DNA of 64,000 bases. Origin: Sporothrix humicola (Eukaryota > Ascomycota > Sordariomycetes > Ophiostomatales > Ophiostomataceae). Made by a program: the position numbers and the translations under genes. Shown here piece after piece: positions 22,701 to 32,153 of the stretch (its first letter is position 1; every line of letters starts with the position of its first letter). The DNA is taken from assembly GCA_021396245.1 (NCBI GenBank), contig WNYE01000002.1:248001-312000 (forward strand). Direction: 5' to 3'. The notes below the pieces were generated by a model, which saw only the letters and a program-made list of their open reading frames with translations, did no database searches and was not told where the DNA came from.

Positions 22701-23542
22701 CCCCTCAATTCCACTCGTGCTGGTCAAAGTGGTCAAATTGTCCGAATTGGGGCACAGTGGCCAGAAAAGCCCCCGCTCCCTGACGTAAGTGTTTCGGGCA
22801 GCGGTGATTCCAGCTGTCGGCAGCTCGCGTTGACACGAAGGAGGTGCCAAAAAACATCGCAAGAAAGAGGAAAAAGGGAAAGGGACACAAAGAGAGGGTC
22901 CTAAGAGGAGGGAAAAAGAAATAGGAGCAAGGCACAAGGCAACACGAGACATCAGCCTGCTCTGACTTTTAAAACATAAAAAATATCGCACCCTTCCTCC
23001 CATTCCCAAGACAAGACAAGCTTTATTGCCAGCAACCCCCCGCGACGCGCGAATCACGATCAATACGCATCGAGTCGGTGAAGCCAAAACGAGCAGCTGC
23101 ATATCGACCCTGCACATCCTTTCTGCTTCTTGCTTGCTGCACGTTCCCTCCACATCACTGCACGCACATTGCATACTCTGCAGATTCTGCACATTTGCCC
23201 TTTCTGTGCATATATTGACAAGGAATTGACTCCCGCCGGCGTCGCCGTTTGTTGCTGTCCTCTTCACTTATTTATTTCCTTTTCCTTCACCCCCTCTTGT
23301 GTCTCCTGGTTTGTCCTAGCTTTTCTTTCAGCTATTCCCCTGTTTGGATTTAGTATTGGTCTTAAGCTATCCGTCCACATCGTGGTATTTATTGAACACC
23401 TTCCCCCCAGATCTGCATCTCTTCCCCTTTCGTCTCCTGCGGGGTTGTTTTCTCGTTTTTGAGCTTCGACTTCCCAGTATCTTTTTATTTTATTCTTTTC
23501 TCCTCCATTCCCCGACTTCATTTACCGATCCCTACCGCCACA
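19751..23542. other. 3.8-kb intergenic region, no gene supported
   Basis: Left part (19751-20050) is the promoter/leader of the minus-strand vWA gene: purine-rich on +, so pyrimidine-rich in its sense. The right part (about 23090-23542) is C/T-rich on + and leads into the aminotransferase ATG. Between them I see no frame with coding character, no repeat family and no RNA gene. Purine-rich blocks alternate with pyrimidine-rich ones (21450-21800, 22200-22400). Confidence 0.5.
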
Positions 23543-25238
23543 ATGACCGATTTTTTCAACCGCAAGTTCAGCATCAACCGGAACACCGGTGTGCCCAAGC
23601 CGGGCCGCCGGTTCTCCTTTGGCGAACCCGGCGTCAACGGTGAGTCCCCCACTACGTTATTTCACGCACCTTCTCTGGGTTCTCTCTAACACCCTTCTTC
23701 CACCCCCAGAGGCTAGCAGCAAGATCCATCGCCAGTTCCGTGCCGCCCACGAAGGCCATCTGCCCCACGCCGGCCTCGACGCCACCCGCGCTTCCACCGG
23801 TGTCGTCTGGTGCACGGAGCGCGCCTCCGAGTTTGGTTTCCTCGAAGAACCCGAGAAGTGGGCCAACCTGGGCCAGGGCGCACCCGAGGTCGAGGACGAC
23901 ATTGAGGGCTGCTTCCAGCGGCCCAAGACGCTCAACATTGACGTCGCCAGCCGCGAGTACGGCCCCACCGCCGGTATCCGCCCGCTCCGCGAAGCTGTCG
24001 CGCACCTCTACAACGAGCACCACCGCAAGGGCAAGGAGAGCCAGTACACGTGGGAGAACGTGGCCATTGTGCCCGGTGGCCGTGCGGGCCTGATCCGTAT
24101 TGCTGCTGTGCTCAACAATGCCTATGTCGGTTTCTTCATTCCGGATTACACAGGTGCGTTATCGATGCCGCAAGAGCGTTACACCCCATGCAACCTCGTT
24201 TTCTGCCAGAGGGCTCGCTAACAGCCACAACAGCCTACAACGAGATGCTGTCTCTCTTCAAGAACGTGAGTTGGATGAGCAGCAAAGAGTTCTAGGAGTA
24301 GTAATCAGCCACTTGAACAGCCACTGACACCCTCTTTCTTAGTTCGCCGCTATCCCCGTCCCATTGAAGGAGGAGGACGGCTACCACATCCACCCCGACA
24401 AGATCGCCGACGAAATTGCGCGCGGCACGGGCGTCATCCTTACGTCGAACCCGCGCAACCCGACGGGCCGCGTCGTGGCCAACCCCGAGCTGGCCGAGAT
24501 CCAAGACATTTGCCGCGACCACGCCACGCTGATCAGCGACGAGTTCTACTCGGGCTACAACTACACGAGCGACTGCGACGGCACCACGATCAGCACGGCC
24601 GAGAACGTGGTCGACGTCGACGAGGACGATGTGCTGATCATTGACGGCCTCACAAAACGGTTCCGCCTGCCCGGCTGGCGTGTCGCGTGGATCCTGGGCC
24701 CCAAGGAGTTCATCAAGGCCATTGGCTCGTGCGGCTCGTACCTGGACGGCGGCGCCAATGTGCCGTTCCAGGAGGCGGCCGTGCCCATGCTCGAGCCGAG
24801 CCTCGTGCGCGCCGAGATGAAGGCCCTGCAGAGCCACTTCCGCGACAAGCGCGACTATGTCGTCAAGAGACTGCGCGCCATGGGCTTTGTCATCAAGTAC
24901 GTGCCCGACTCGACGTTTTATCTGTGGCTCAACCTCGAAGGCCTGCCCGGCCCCATCTCGGACGGCCTCAACTTCTTCCAGGCCTGCCTGGAGGAAAAGG
25001 TCATTGTCGTGCCCGGCATCTTCTTCGACCTCAACCCGGCGCGCCGTCGCGACCTGTTCGACTCGCCGTGCCACCACTTTGTGCGGTTTTCGTACGGCCC
25101 CAAGATGGACACGCTCAAGATGGGCTGCGACGGCATCGAGCGCGTCGTCAACAAGTAAGTCATCCTATGCGGCCCCCTAATTTTGACCTTGTGTCGTGCA
25201 CCTTCTAACCCATCACTAGACACAAGGGTTCGCAATAG
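23543..25238 (+). CDS. PLP-dependent class I/II aminotransferase
   Basis: Five exons: 23543-23639, 23710-24153, 24234-24265, 24343-25154, 25220-25238. Phases close exactly to 467 aa. The third exon is only 32 nt and the last encodes just the final HKGSQ. The fold-type I pattern is clear: IVPGGRAGLIRIAAVL before the cofactor loop, SNPRNPTGRVV near 226 (substrate/PLP loop), SDEFYSGYNY (Asp/Tyr contacts to PLP), and GLTKRFRLPGWRVAW near 293-307 with the Schiff-base Lys ~296 and the PLP-phosphate Arg. HFVRFSYG near the end carries the carboxylate-binding Arg. No targeting signal is obvious. Substrate cannot be read from the sequence. If the last intron were not used, the protein would end four residues earlier at TAA 25156-25158. 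Confidence 0.9.
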
Positions 25239-26230
25239 ATGCCGAGTCCCGGTATGGCGACAGGGATAGACAGAGGGCCGGAGTGAGGTCGAGAATCAGC
25301 ATTTAGGAGAGCAGTTGGAATAGACGGGTGCATCGTTTTGCACTATCGGGCCGCAGCAACTCTTTGGTTTGTCGTCGAGCGCTTTTCGTTGGATGATATT
25401 CCTAGCTTTAAGCAATCCTTTTAGTATACGAATAACGAATATTTCTTTTCTGTCGACAAGGATCAAAACCGGTAAAATACTGTGGCTAACAAATGCGTTG
25501 TTGGATGAGAAGATGCTGTCAAGGGCTGTCAAGGTAAAACGAGAGGTTCATGCAGGTCGGACGCCAAGTTTTTATCTGAGACCTGAACTTGCAGATGTTG
25601 TGACATTCTGGGCTGCTGTGTCGCTCGTGTGCATGCCGTGCTCGTAGGGCGTCTTGGCGACTTTGAGATGTTTGTTGACGATGTACATGCCCGAGAGTGT
25701 GGAACAGTCGAAGGGGGCCTTCGACATTATTTTTGACATTAGTGTTTATTGGGTTACCCCTGGATCGTAAGTTTGTAAGTTTGTGTTTGCGAGCTTTAAC
25801 TTGTGATGTTTTGACACAGTCCCCCTTGCATCTGGATACAAAGGCCCTGTTCTCTCTCATATCGCATACTGGACTCGCAAAGTCGAGCCTCATGCTCTGC
25901 TATTGGTCGTAAGCATGGCTATTCGCAGGACATCCCGGCACGCCTTGATATTTTGTCGGGCGAGTCAAGGTAAACAAAGGTGTAGGAAAGGTGAGCAGCA
26001 TCCAGCCAAACGACGTCGACCTGAATAAGCAATGTAATCTTTATCTTTTATCTCTTTTTTTTTCTTCTTTTCTTTTCTTCTTTTGTATAAAAAGACTACT
26101 AATAAAGATACTATAATCGATCGTGCTCCTCCGTAGCCTAAATACTCACACAAAACAAGCACAACACACAGCAACGAAAACACAAAATCAACCAAAGGGG
26201 GATGCCCATACGGAGTATGAGTGTATCCTG
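25239..26230. other. convergent intergenic region, ~1 kb
   Basis: 3' ends of the aminotransferase (+) and the oxidoreductase (-). T/C-rich run at 26040-26090 and one TACGGAGTA at 26209-26217. Open frames are short and lack domain features. No gene seen. Confidence 0.5.
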
Positions 26231-27316
26231 TCAAACTAGAGACGTCTGCCCAAGCTGTTCGGCGACGAGCTGCGACGCAGCGGCTACACCGGCCACGCCG
26301 CCGGAAAAGATGGCATGCGGCACGCTCTTCATGACGGCGCAGTTGTCCCCCGCCGCAAAGACACCGGGCACCGACGTCTTGTAAAAGGGCGGCTCGACAT
26401 GGATGTCGCCGTTGCCGGAGGGGGCCAGCGCCAAGCCCAGCTGTTCGGCAAAGGGACCGCGCGGGCGGGTGGCCGGGGTGTGGGCGAGGAATGCCTCGGT
26501 GGTGCTGTCGCCATTCTCAAATTCGACACGAATACCTTGGTTGTCCCCCACCCGGACAAGTCGCTGGATTTTCCGATTGTCGACCTTCATGATGGCACCT
26601 GCGTTGCCGAAGCTGGCCTCGATTTGTTTTGCGAGGTCATCTTTGTCTCCGCCGCCGTTTGTGTAGATGGTGACGGTTTTCGCGAGTGACGACACCTGGC
26701 GGGCCATGTGCAGGGCTATGGGCACCTTTGCGAGCTCGCCAATGGCGAGCACGCCCGCCGAATCGCCGCCGCGTTGTTCGTAGCCTTTGCACAAAAGGCA
26801 ATGGAAGCTGTGTGTGTGTGTGTGTATTAGTTTCTCCGTATAATAATCACGTATAATAATCACCCTCGTGACAAGAGTGGCAGATGGCAGAGGAAAGCCG
26901 ACGTACATGACCTTGCCAAAACAGTCGGCATACCCGTCGATGGGCAGGGGAATGTCCTCGACACCGCTGGCTAGAATCAGCTTCTTGCCGCGGTACAGCG
27001 TGCCGGCCTCGTCGGTGGCCGTGACGCCGCCCGTTGCCGGATCCTTTTGCACGCGCGCAATTTTGGCGGTCTGAAACGTGACATGCTCCGCATAATTACT
27101 AAGAATGTTTGCGCGGGCGGTCTGGCGGTACGTGGACGGCGGCACGTGGTCGAATCCGGGGATGAGGTGCATGTAGTCGGCCCGCGCATTGCGGTAGACC
27201 TCGTCGCCAAAGACAATCGAGCTGTGCTGCTGGCGGGCCAGCGTGAGAGCTGCCGACATGCCCGCCGGTCCGGCGCCAACAATGAGAACGCTGGCCGAGT
27301 TGATCTGATTTGCCAT
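26231..27316 (-). CDS. thioredoxin-reductase-like FAD/NAD(P) disulfide oxidoreductase
   Basis: Two exons: 27316-26907 and 26807-26231. Although the frame stays open through the 99-nt intron, splicing (GTACGT donor, CACAG acceptor) is needed to restore the core: ...CFGKVI then FHCLLCKGYEQ. The product is 328 aa. VLIVGAGPAGMSAALTLA near 10-27 is the FAD Rossmann motif; CLLC is the redox-active CxxC of the TrxR/GliT group; VPGVFAAGDNCA near the end is the second FAD motif. Length and layout match fungal low-molecular-weight TrxR-like proteins, some of which oxidise dithiols in epidithiodiketopiperazine clusters. No such cluster genes are next to it, so the substrate is open. The start MANQINSASVL is chosen because it sits just before the Rossmann strand. 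Expression may be stress-linked, but nothing here shows it. Confidence 0.9.
   Translation of the reverse strand: MANQINSASVLIVGAGPAGMSAALTLARQQHSSIVFGDEVYRNARADYMHLIPGFDHVPPSTYRQTARANILSNYAEHVTFQTAKIARVQKDPATGGVTATDEAGTLYRGKKLILASGVEDIPLPIDGYADCFGKVMYVGFPLPSATLVTRVIIIRDYYTEKLIHTHTHSFHCLLCKGYEQRGGDSAGVLAIGELAKVPIALHMARQVSSLAKTVTIYTNGGGDKDDLAKQIEASFGNAGAIMKVDNRKIQRLVRVGDNQGIRVEFENGDSTTEAFLAHTPATRPRGPFAEQLGLALAPSGNGDIHVEPPFYKTSVPGVFAAGDNCAVMKSVPHAIFSGGVAGVAAASQLVAEQLGQTSLV
26808..26826. repeat. (GT)n microsatellite inside an intron
   Basis: A run of about eight TG dinucleotides forms the CA-repeat tract immediately before the 3' splice site of the oxidoreductase intron (minus strand sense CACACA...CAG). 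It replaces the usual polypyrimidine tract. Confidence 0.85.
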
Positions 27317-28404
27317 TGTGGTATTGGAATAGAATAATGGTGAAAACGGCGAGAACGGAAGAGTTGTGATTTTGAAGAGAGATGACAGCTGCATCGATGA
27401 ACGCTTTAACATCTTACTGTAGCGACTAAAGCATATTGATTCTTTCCATCGCAGCAACACATCAACACATAGCAGGCTACTTATAGATATCTCAACCCGA
27501 ACAACGAAAATGAAAATGAGACTGGCAAAGAAAGTCTCCGTAGTCCGTACGAGATACGACGTACTCCGTACAAAACAGCTTGATGCATCGTAAAATGGCC
27601 GCAAACGAGCGCAAGAAAAGTCTCCGAGTGTCGAAAAAAAGTGTCCGAGTTAACCACGACGCCCATATCAGGGATATTAACCTTGATGGCACGGAGACTA
27701 TTATAGGTCAAGGCATGTTGACGCGTGTTGACGCGTGTAAAAATACTGCGCTCCGTGTTGCGCAGGTCTAGGTCCAGCAGAAGAGCGGCGCCCAGGGCGG
27801 AGAGCTCCCGCAGAAAGCCGGGCAATGGTCGGGGCAATGACTGCTTCGGGCTGTGTCGTCGCCGCCGGGCTACCTGGCACAGATATTAGATATTCAACAA
27901 GCCAGTCTCCAGACTGGCCGTGCGTTGATTAAATAAATCAAACGGCGACTCGTCTGTGACTGCAATCGCGGACATCGTCTTTCGCACGTCTTTCCCGTCA
28001 GGGGAGGCCATGGCCCATCCGCGTATGACGAAACTGTCTTTCCAATTGGTGTACCAGCCTTACTTGACGCTGGTTCGTGTCGTTGAAGCCTTGGCCACAA
28101 TATTTAATAATTAAATATATCTAAATAAATCATTAACTATACCGAACAAACTAGTACTTATATTGCTCCCGAATCGCCATCAATAATATTTTGAAAACAA
28201 AACTTCCCACAATCTTTCCCTCTACGAGTAATTTAACTTTATAAATATGCTGTATACTACTCGGTAACATTAAAAACAAACCCGCAATACGAATATAAGA
28301 CAATCAATTTAAACGTGAAATTAAAATCAAAATACAATAAACACAGAAAATACACACATATTGATCGGTTGAACGGCGAAATAATACGGGCTATTGTACG
28401 TCCT
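27317..28404. other. intergenic region with AT-rich patch
   Basis: Promoter side of the oxidoreductase on the left: TACTCCGTA at 27562-27570 and related GTCCGTAC. The segment 28090-28330 is strongly AT-rich with many TA steps, unlike its GC-rich neighbours. No coding frame crosses it. The right end is the 3' region of the minus-strand LysM gene. Confidence 0.5.
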
Positions 28405-30552
28405 CTATGTCGTGCATGTGCCAAAGTTTGCCTGGCATCCAGAGGACAGGCTGCAAAACGCCGAGGTCTTGCCACAGGAGTTGGAGGACGAGCAGCAGTC
28501 GCCAAAGGCGCTGTACAGGCACATGGTGTTGTTGTTGGCTTTGCCGCACTTGCCGTCGGTCGAGACGGGCGTGCACAGGCCGTACTTGCCCTGGCAGCCC
28601 AGGCGGCCGCCACAAAAGGCAGGCGTGCTGCCACACGTGCCTAGAGGTCCACAGCAGTCGCCAAAGGTGCTTCCCAAACAGGTGGCATCGGTGGCGGAGT
28701 TGGCGCCGCACTTGCCGTCGGTCGAAATACGGTTGACGCAGGTGCCGTAATTGGGCTGGCAGTTTTCGTCGGTGTTGCAAAAGGCGGTGGTCTTTCCGCA
28801 GGTGCCGTCAGCGCCACAGCAGTCGCCAAAGGCACTATACAAACACATGGTGTTGTTGTTGGCGGCACCACATTTTCCGTCGGTCGACACGGGCGTGCAC
28901 ATGCCAAAGGCGCCCTGGCAGCCCAAGCGGCCAGCACAGAAAGCGGGCGTGCTGCCACAGGTGCCCAATGGACCGCAGCAGTTGCCAAAGGCGCTGCCCA
29001 AGCAGGTGGCGTTTTTGGAAGAATTCGCTCCGCATTTTCCGTCTGAGGAGATGGGGTTGGGGGTGCCGGAGGGGCTTGAGGTTGAGGTCGAAGAGGAAAT
29101 CGATGACGAGATGGACACCGAGGACACCGACGCAGTCGCAGTCGCCGTCCACCCGACGCGTTCCAGGGGCTGCACGCAGTAGGCCGTGCCCTTGACGAGG
29201 TTGGCGTCGCACGTAGCAATGTGCAGGCTGGGGTTGGCGAGGGTGAGGACACGGATGGAGATGTCGTTGGTGAGGCAGATCTGGGCGCAGAGAAGCGTGG
29301 AGTCTGTGTCTTTGCCGTAGACAAACCACCTGGCGCAGAGCGAGGAGTTTGTGCCTGCGGCGACGGCAGCGCCGACGGGCGGAGGGACAGGCCGGGTGGT
29401 GGGCGGTGCATAGCCGTCGCCTTTGCCGCCGTTGCCGTCAATACTCGAGTTGGACGCGGCGACGCCATCATACAATCCGCCGGGCGAAGAAACACAGAGC
29501 GTGGTGCCCCAGCTGGGGGCTTTTTCTGGTGTTGTCGGGTGTAGATTGGAGCAGTTTCGGTTGAGCATGGTGTTGTACAGCACAAGGGTGTCCATGGAGT
29601 TGCCGGTGGCGTTGCCAATGGTCTGGCAGGTGTCGTCGGGCTGGACGGTCCAGAGCGCGTCGCACGTCTGGGGAAGACAGAGGACGGCGCCTACTGGTAG
29701 ACTGGTGCTGCTGCTGCAATCGCGCAGGGCCGGGTTGATGGCAAAGAGGGTGGCACTCGAGACAGAATTGGCAATGGAAATGGAGTCGCAGGTATCGCCG
29801 GCGGCCACGGAGTAGTGTTTTCCAGAAACGCAGACAGGGACGGGAATGTCGACCTGCGTCGATCCCGTGACGGCCGACGGCGTTCCATTGAAGTTGGGCG
29901 TGCCGCCCGTGAGACTGCAATGTGCGGCAACATACTCGTATCGCGCGGCAAAGCTGGTGTTGTCGTAGGCGCCCGAATAGGCCGACGCCTCCATGAGCTT
30001 GAGTTTCTGGGTGTAGCAGTAGGAGCACAGGTCGGCGGCAGGAAGGGCGCCAATGGCACTAGCGGCGGGAAATCCCGCAATGACGTCATTGCAGTTGGCA
30101 CCGGTGGCCGGGTCGGTAAAGCACGCCTGGTTCCAGTTGCTCCACAGGCGGTCGACGACGCTGACAAACTTGACGCCGGTGCCGGGGAGAGACGTCGTCG
30201 CGCCACAGGCCGCGGCGATGCTGCCGCGCAGGTAGGAAATGCTGGCCTCGCAGCTGGCCGCACACACCAAGTTTGTCAGAGTTGCATTGCCCGTGCTGCC
30301 CAGATACGCGTCGGCGGCCAGCAGATTGCGCGCGCTGTCGTCGCACTTGACGGTCTGGTAGAGGGCGGCCTCGCAGGCGCTGCTCAGGCCCAGACCGGCG
30401 AGCGACCCGTCGGCAAACACGGGCCAGCCCGCGAACCGGTCGCCCACAGTCGTGTTGTTTCCGGCGCCCTCGAGCCAGGCCAGGATGGACGCCAAAAAGC
30501 CGTTTTGGTTCGCGTTGCCGTAGGTCGGCGTTGTGCCGAGCGGCGAGACCAT
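28405..30552 (-). CDS. LysM / chitin-binding (CBM18) protein, 5'-truncated
   Basis: Open frame of 715 codons read from the first ATG after an upstream in-frame stop. There is no signal peptide, odd for a Cys-rich extracellular protein. The first ~35 residues (MVSPLG...GFLASILAWLEG) resemble the C-terminus of GH55/pectate-lyase-like glucanases. A Cys-rich region follows, then LysM-type modules: KHYSVAAGDTCDSISIA near 240, ALWTVQPDDTCQTIGNAT near 300 and a weaker one from ARWFVYGKDTDST near 400. A Ser/Thr linker leads to four hevein-like chitin-binding modules (~510-715), each starting with (S/T)DGKCG and containing a CC pair. Intact relatives would bind chitin and cleave glucan in the wall. 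Because the N-terminus is missing, this copy is probably a fragment or misassembled gene next to the gap. Confidence 0.8.
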   Translation of the reverse strand: MVSPLGTTPTYGNANQNGFLASILAWLEGAGNNTTVGDRFAGWPVFADGSLAGLGLSSACEAALYQTVKCDDSARNLLAADAYLGSTGNATLTNLVCAASCEASISYLRGSIAAACGATTSLPGTGVKFVSVVDRLWSNWNQACFTDPATGANCNDVIAGFPAASAIGALPAADLCSYCYTQKLKLMEASAYSGAYDNTSFAARYEYVAAHCSLTGGTPNFNGTPSAVTGSTQVDIPVPVCVSGKHYSVAAGDTCDSISIANSVSSATLFAINPALRDCSSSTSLPVGAVLCLPQTCDALWTVQPDDTCQTIGNATGNSMDTLVLYNTMLNRNCSNLHPTTPEKAPSWGTTLCVSSPGGLYDGVAASNSSIDGNGGKGDGYAPPTTRPVPPPVGAAVAAGTNSSLCARWFVYGKDTDSTLLCAQICLTNDISIRVLTLANPSLHIATCDANLVKGTAYCVQPLERVGWTATATASVSSVSISSSISSSTSTSSPSGTPNPISSDGKCGANSSKNATCLGSAFGNCCGPLGTCGSTPAFCAGRLGCQGAFGMCTPVSTDGKCGAANNNTMCLYSAFGDCCGADGTCGKTTAFCNTDENCQPNYGTCVNRISTDGKCGANSATDATCLGSTFGDCCGPLGTCGSTPAFCGGRLGCQGKYGLCTPVSTDGKCGKANNNTMCLYSAFGDCCSSSNSCGKTSAFCSLSSGCQANFGTCTT
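28408..29052 (-). repeat. four chitin-binding modules in an A-B-A-B duplication
   Basis: Modules 1 and 3 share CCGPLGTCGSTPAFC and GRLGCQG; modules 2 and 4 share NNNTMCLYSAFGDCC and CGKT-AFC. Approximate borders are 29052-28890, 28889-28736, 28735-28583 and 28582-28408. The likeness is higher between alternate modules than between neighbours, which points to duplication of a two-module unit. Confidence 0.85.
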
Positions 30553-30606
30553 GAAGACGATCGACTTGGTGCATAAATTGTAAATCCAGATATTATCGCT
30601 CTTTTA

Positions 30607-30735
30607 CACGTCAATGGCGCCGTCTTGGCAGTTGTTGCCAATTTCGCAGTTCTTAACGTATGCCTGGAAAAACGAGGCGGTACCCTCCCGCTCAATGTGC
30701 GCACCGTTCCCCTCACCTGCGGCGTCAACACACCA
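30607..30735 (-). pseudogene. GH55-like coding remnant upstream of the LysM frame
   Basis: Read on the minus strand, about 40 codons in the same frame as the LysM gene (including GTASFFQAYVKNC and GNNCQDGAIDV) are followed by one TAA at 30606-30604. Then the frame continues DNIWIYNLCTKSIVF into the annotated ATG. This run resembles, from memory, the C-terminal repeat of fungal GH55 exo-beta-1,3-glucanases. The frame upstream of ~30735 loses that character. So it looks like the tail of a larger gene, cut by a stop and a breakpoint. An exon start near 30716 (CGCAG acceptor) is possible. Confidence 0.5.
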
Positions 30736-31013
30736 CAACCATTGCAGAACCGATGGTACTTGGGTCATGACCAGAGAGACCAGATAGAGGCTCTGCTCCA
30801 AACTCGGCCTGATGATGAGTCCATGCTTGCCAATGCCATCAATTCGTGGGCAAATAATCTCTTTGCGCGCCGCGCCTTTACCCCTGGGACGTCTCGCGTC
30901 ATGGGCACTCTCAACTTTATATGGCCCTCTGTGAGCCAATCCGATGGCAGATATTTCGGAGACTACGACCCCGTTGAGCTTGCGTTTGATAAAAACTGGT
31001 GGCCTGAGTTGTA
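30625..31013 (+). pseudogene. possible partial coding fragment running into the assembly gap
   Basis: The + strand frame stays open to the Ns. From ~30740 it has a natural protein look and GC-biased third positions: RWYLGHDQRDQIEALLQTRP, NNLFARRAF, GDYDPVELAFDKNWWPEL. It has no ATG in a sensible context and overlaps the opposite-strand GH55-like tail at its left end. It may be a fragment of another gene joined here by rearrangement or misassembly. I do not recognise the family. Confidence 0.3.
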
Positions 31014-31111
31014 NNNNNNNNNNNNNNNNNNNNNNNNNNNNNNNNNNNNNNNNNNNNNNNNNNNNNNNNNNNNNNNNNNNNNNNNNNNNNNNNNNNNNNN
31101 NNNNNNNNNNN
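31014..31111. other. assembly gap (98 N)
   Basis: Ns replace unknown sequence. The right flank is a 7-bp microsatellite, which probably caused the gap. True size unknown. Confidence 0.98.
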
Positions 31112-31196
31112 TAAATAGTAAATAGTAAATAGTAAATAGTAAATAGTAAATAGTAAATAGTAAATAGTAAATAGTAAATAGTAAATAGTAAATAGT
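31112..31196. repeat. (TAAATAG)n microsatellite
   Basis: About twelve perfect copies of the heptamer taaatag abut the gap. It may continue into the Ns. The longer context (31197-32153) holds no supported gene and is the upstream region of the ankyrin gene. Confidence 0.97.
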
Positions 31197-32153
31197 GGGC
31201 AGATGGCGATGGTGGATGGCGGTTGTGGCGGCCATCCCATCGGCGCATAGGCATGTTCGGGTATTCGAGTACTTCGCCGCCTGCTAATTGTATATGTAAA
31301 TGCTTTTGTTGTCATTGGGGGCAAACTCACTAATGGCCTTTCTTTTTGTATCTCGATGGCGGTATGATATTCTTTTGATAGTTTGTGAAAGATACTTGTG
31401 TATGCCAAAGGCTCGCAAAGCCGTTGCCTTCTTTGCCTTTGGCTCTGGCGTGCGTGGAGGCAAACGATCGTGTCCTTCATGTCCGCCATCATAGACATGA
31501 ATCTGACTTTGTGATTTCTGACTGTTTGACACTGTCGAGTCTCGTTGAAGTCGCCGCTCCGGACAGCGTCGCAGGCATTGCTAGCGAAAGACCTTGAATT
31601 GTTTGTGTTTGTGTTTGTGTATCTTGCAGCGCCTGTATCTCGGGGGTCGGGGGTGGCGTGTCGTATGTCAATCCTGCGCTTCTATGGAATGCGTAGTATG
31701 TTTCCTTCAAAGTTTCGACTGTCGGTCAGAGCGGGGGCGATTTCTTTTTGTTTTGATCGTTATTGCAAAAATAGCGAGGGTGCTGTGCTAACCGAACAGG
31801 AAGGAACCACCAGGCTGTGCAGAAAACCACTAATTAGAGGGTGGATACCTCAATTTAACAGGGGTTGTCTCTGGTTGCACTGTCTCTGGTTGCACTTTCC
31901 CCAAATAATCAACGTAGTACGGACTAATAGGAACTCATCTGACAGCCATCAAAGGTCACACACCACACACACCCACCCTCTTGGGTGCCGGCCGCACCTT
32001 CCCACCGGGATGTTTTGCGCAGCAACGTGCACGAATATAAAATGTAGAGATAATCTCCCATGAATCGTTCGCCTTGCAATATACACTGCGACCTGGCAGA
32101 GGACAACTACGCAGGCTTTGAATCGAAAACTGAAGACAAAATCGACAACGACA
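31197..32153. other. intergenic region upstream of the ankyrin gene
   Basis: No gene supported. A gtttgtgtttgtgt run occurs near 31600, and TAGTACGGACTAATAGG near 31914 is a variant of the TACGGAGTA family. The last 50 nt before 32154 form the short leader; an in-frame run before the ATG has no ATG codon of its own. Confidence 0.5.
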
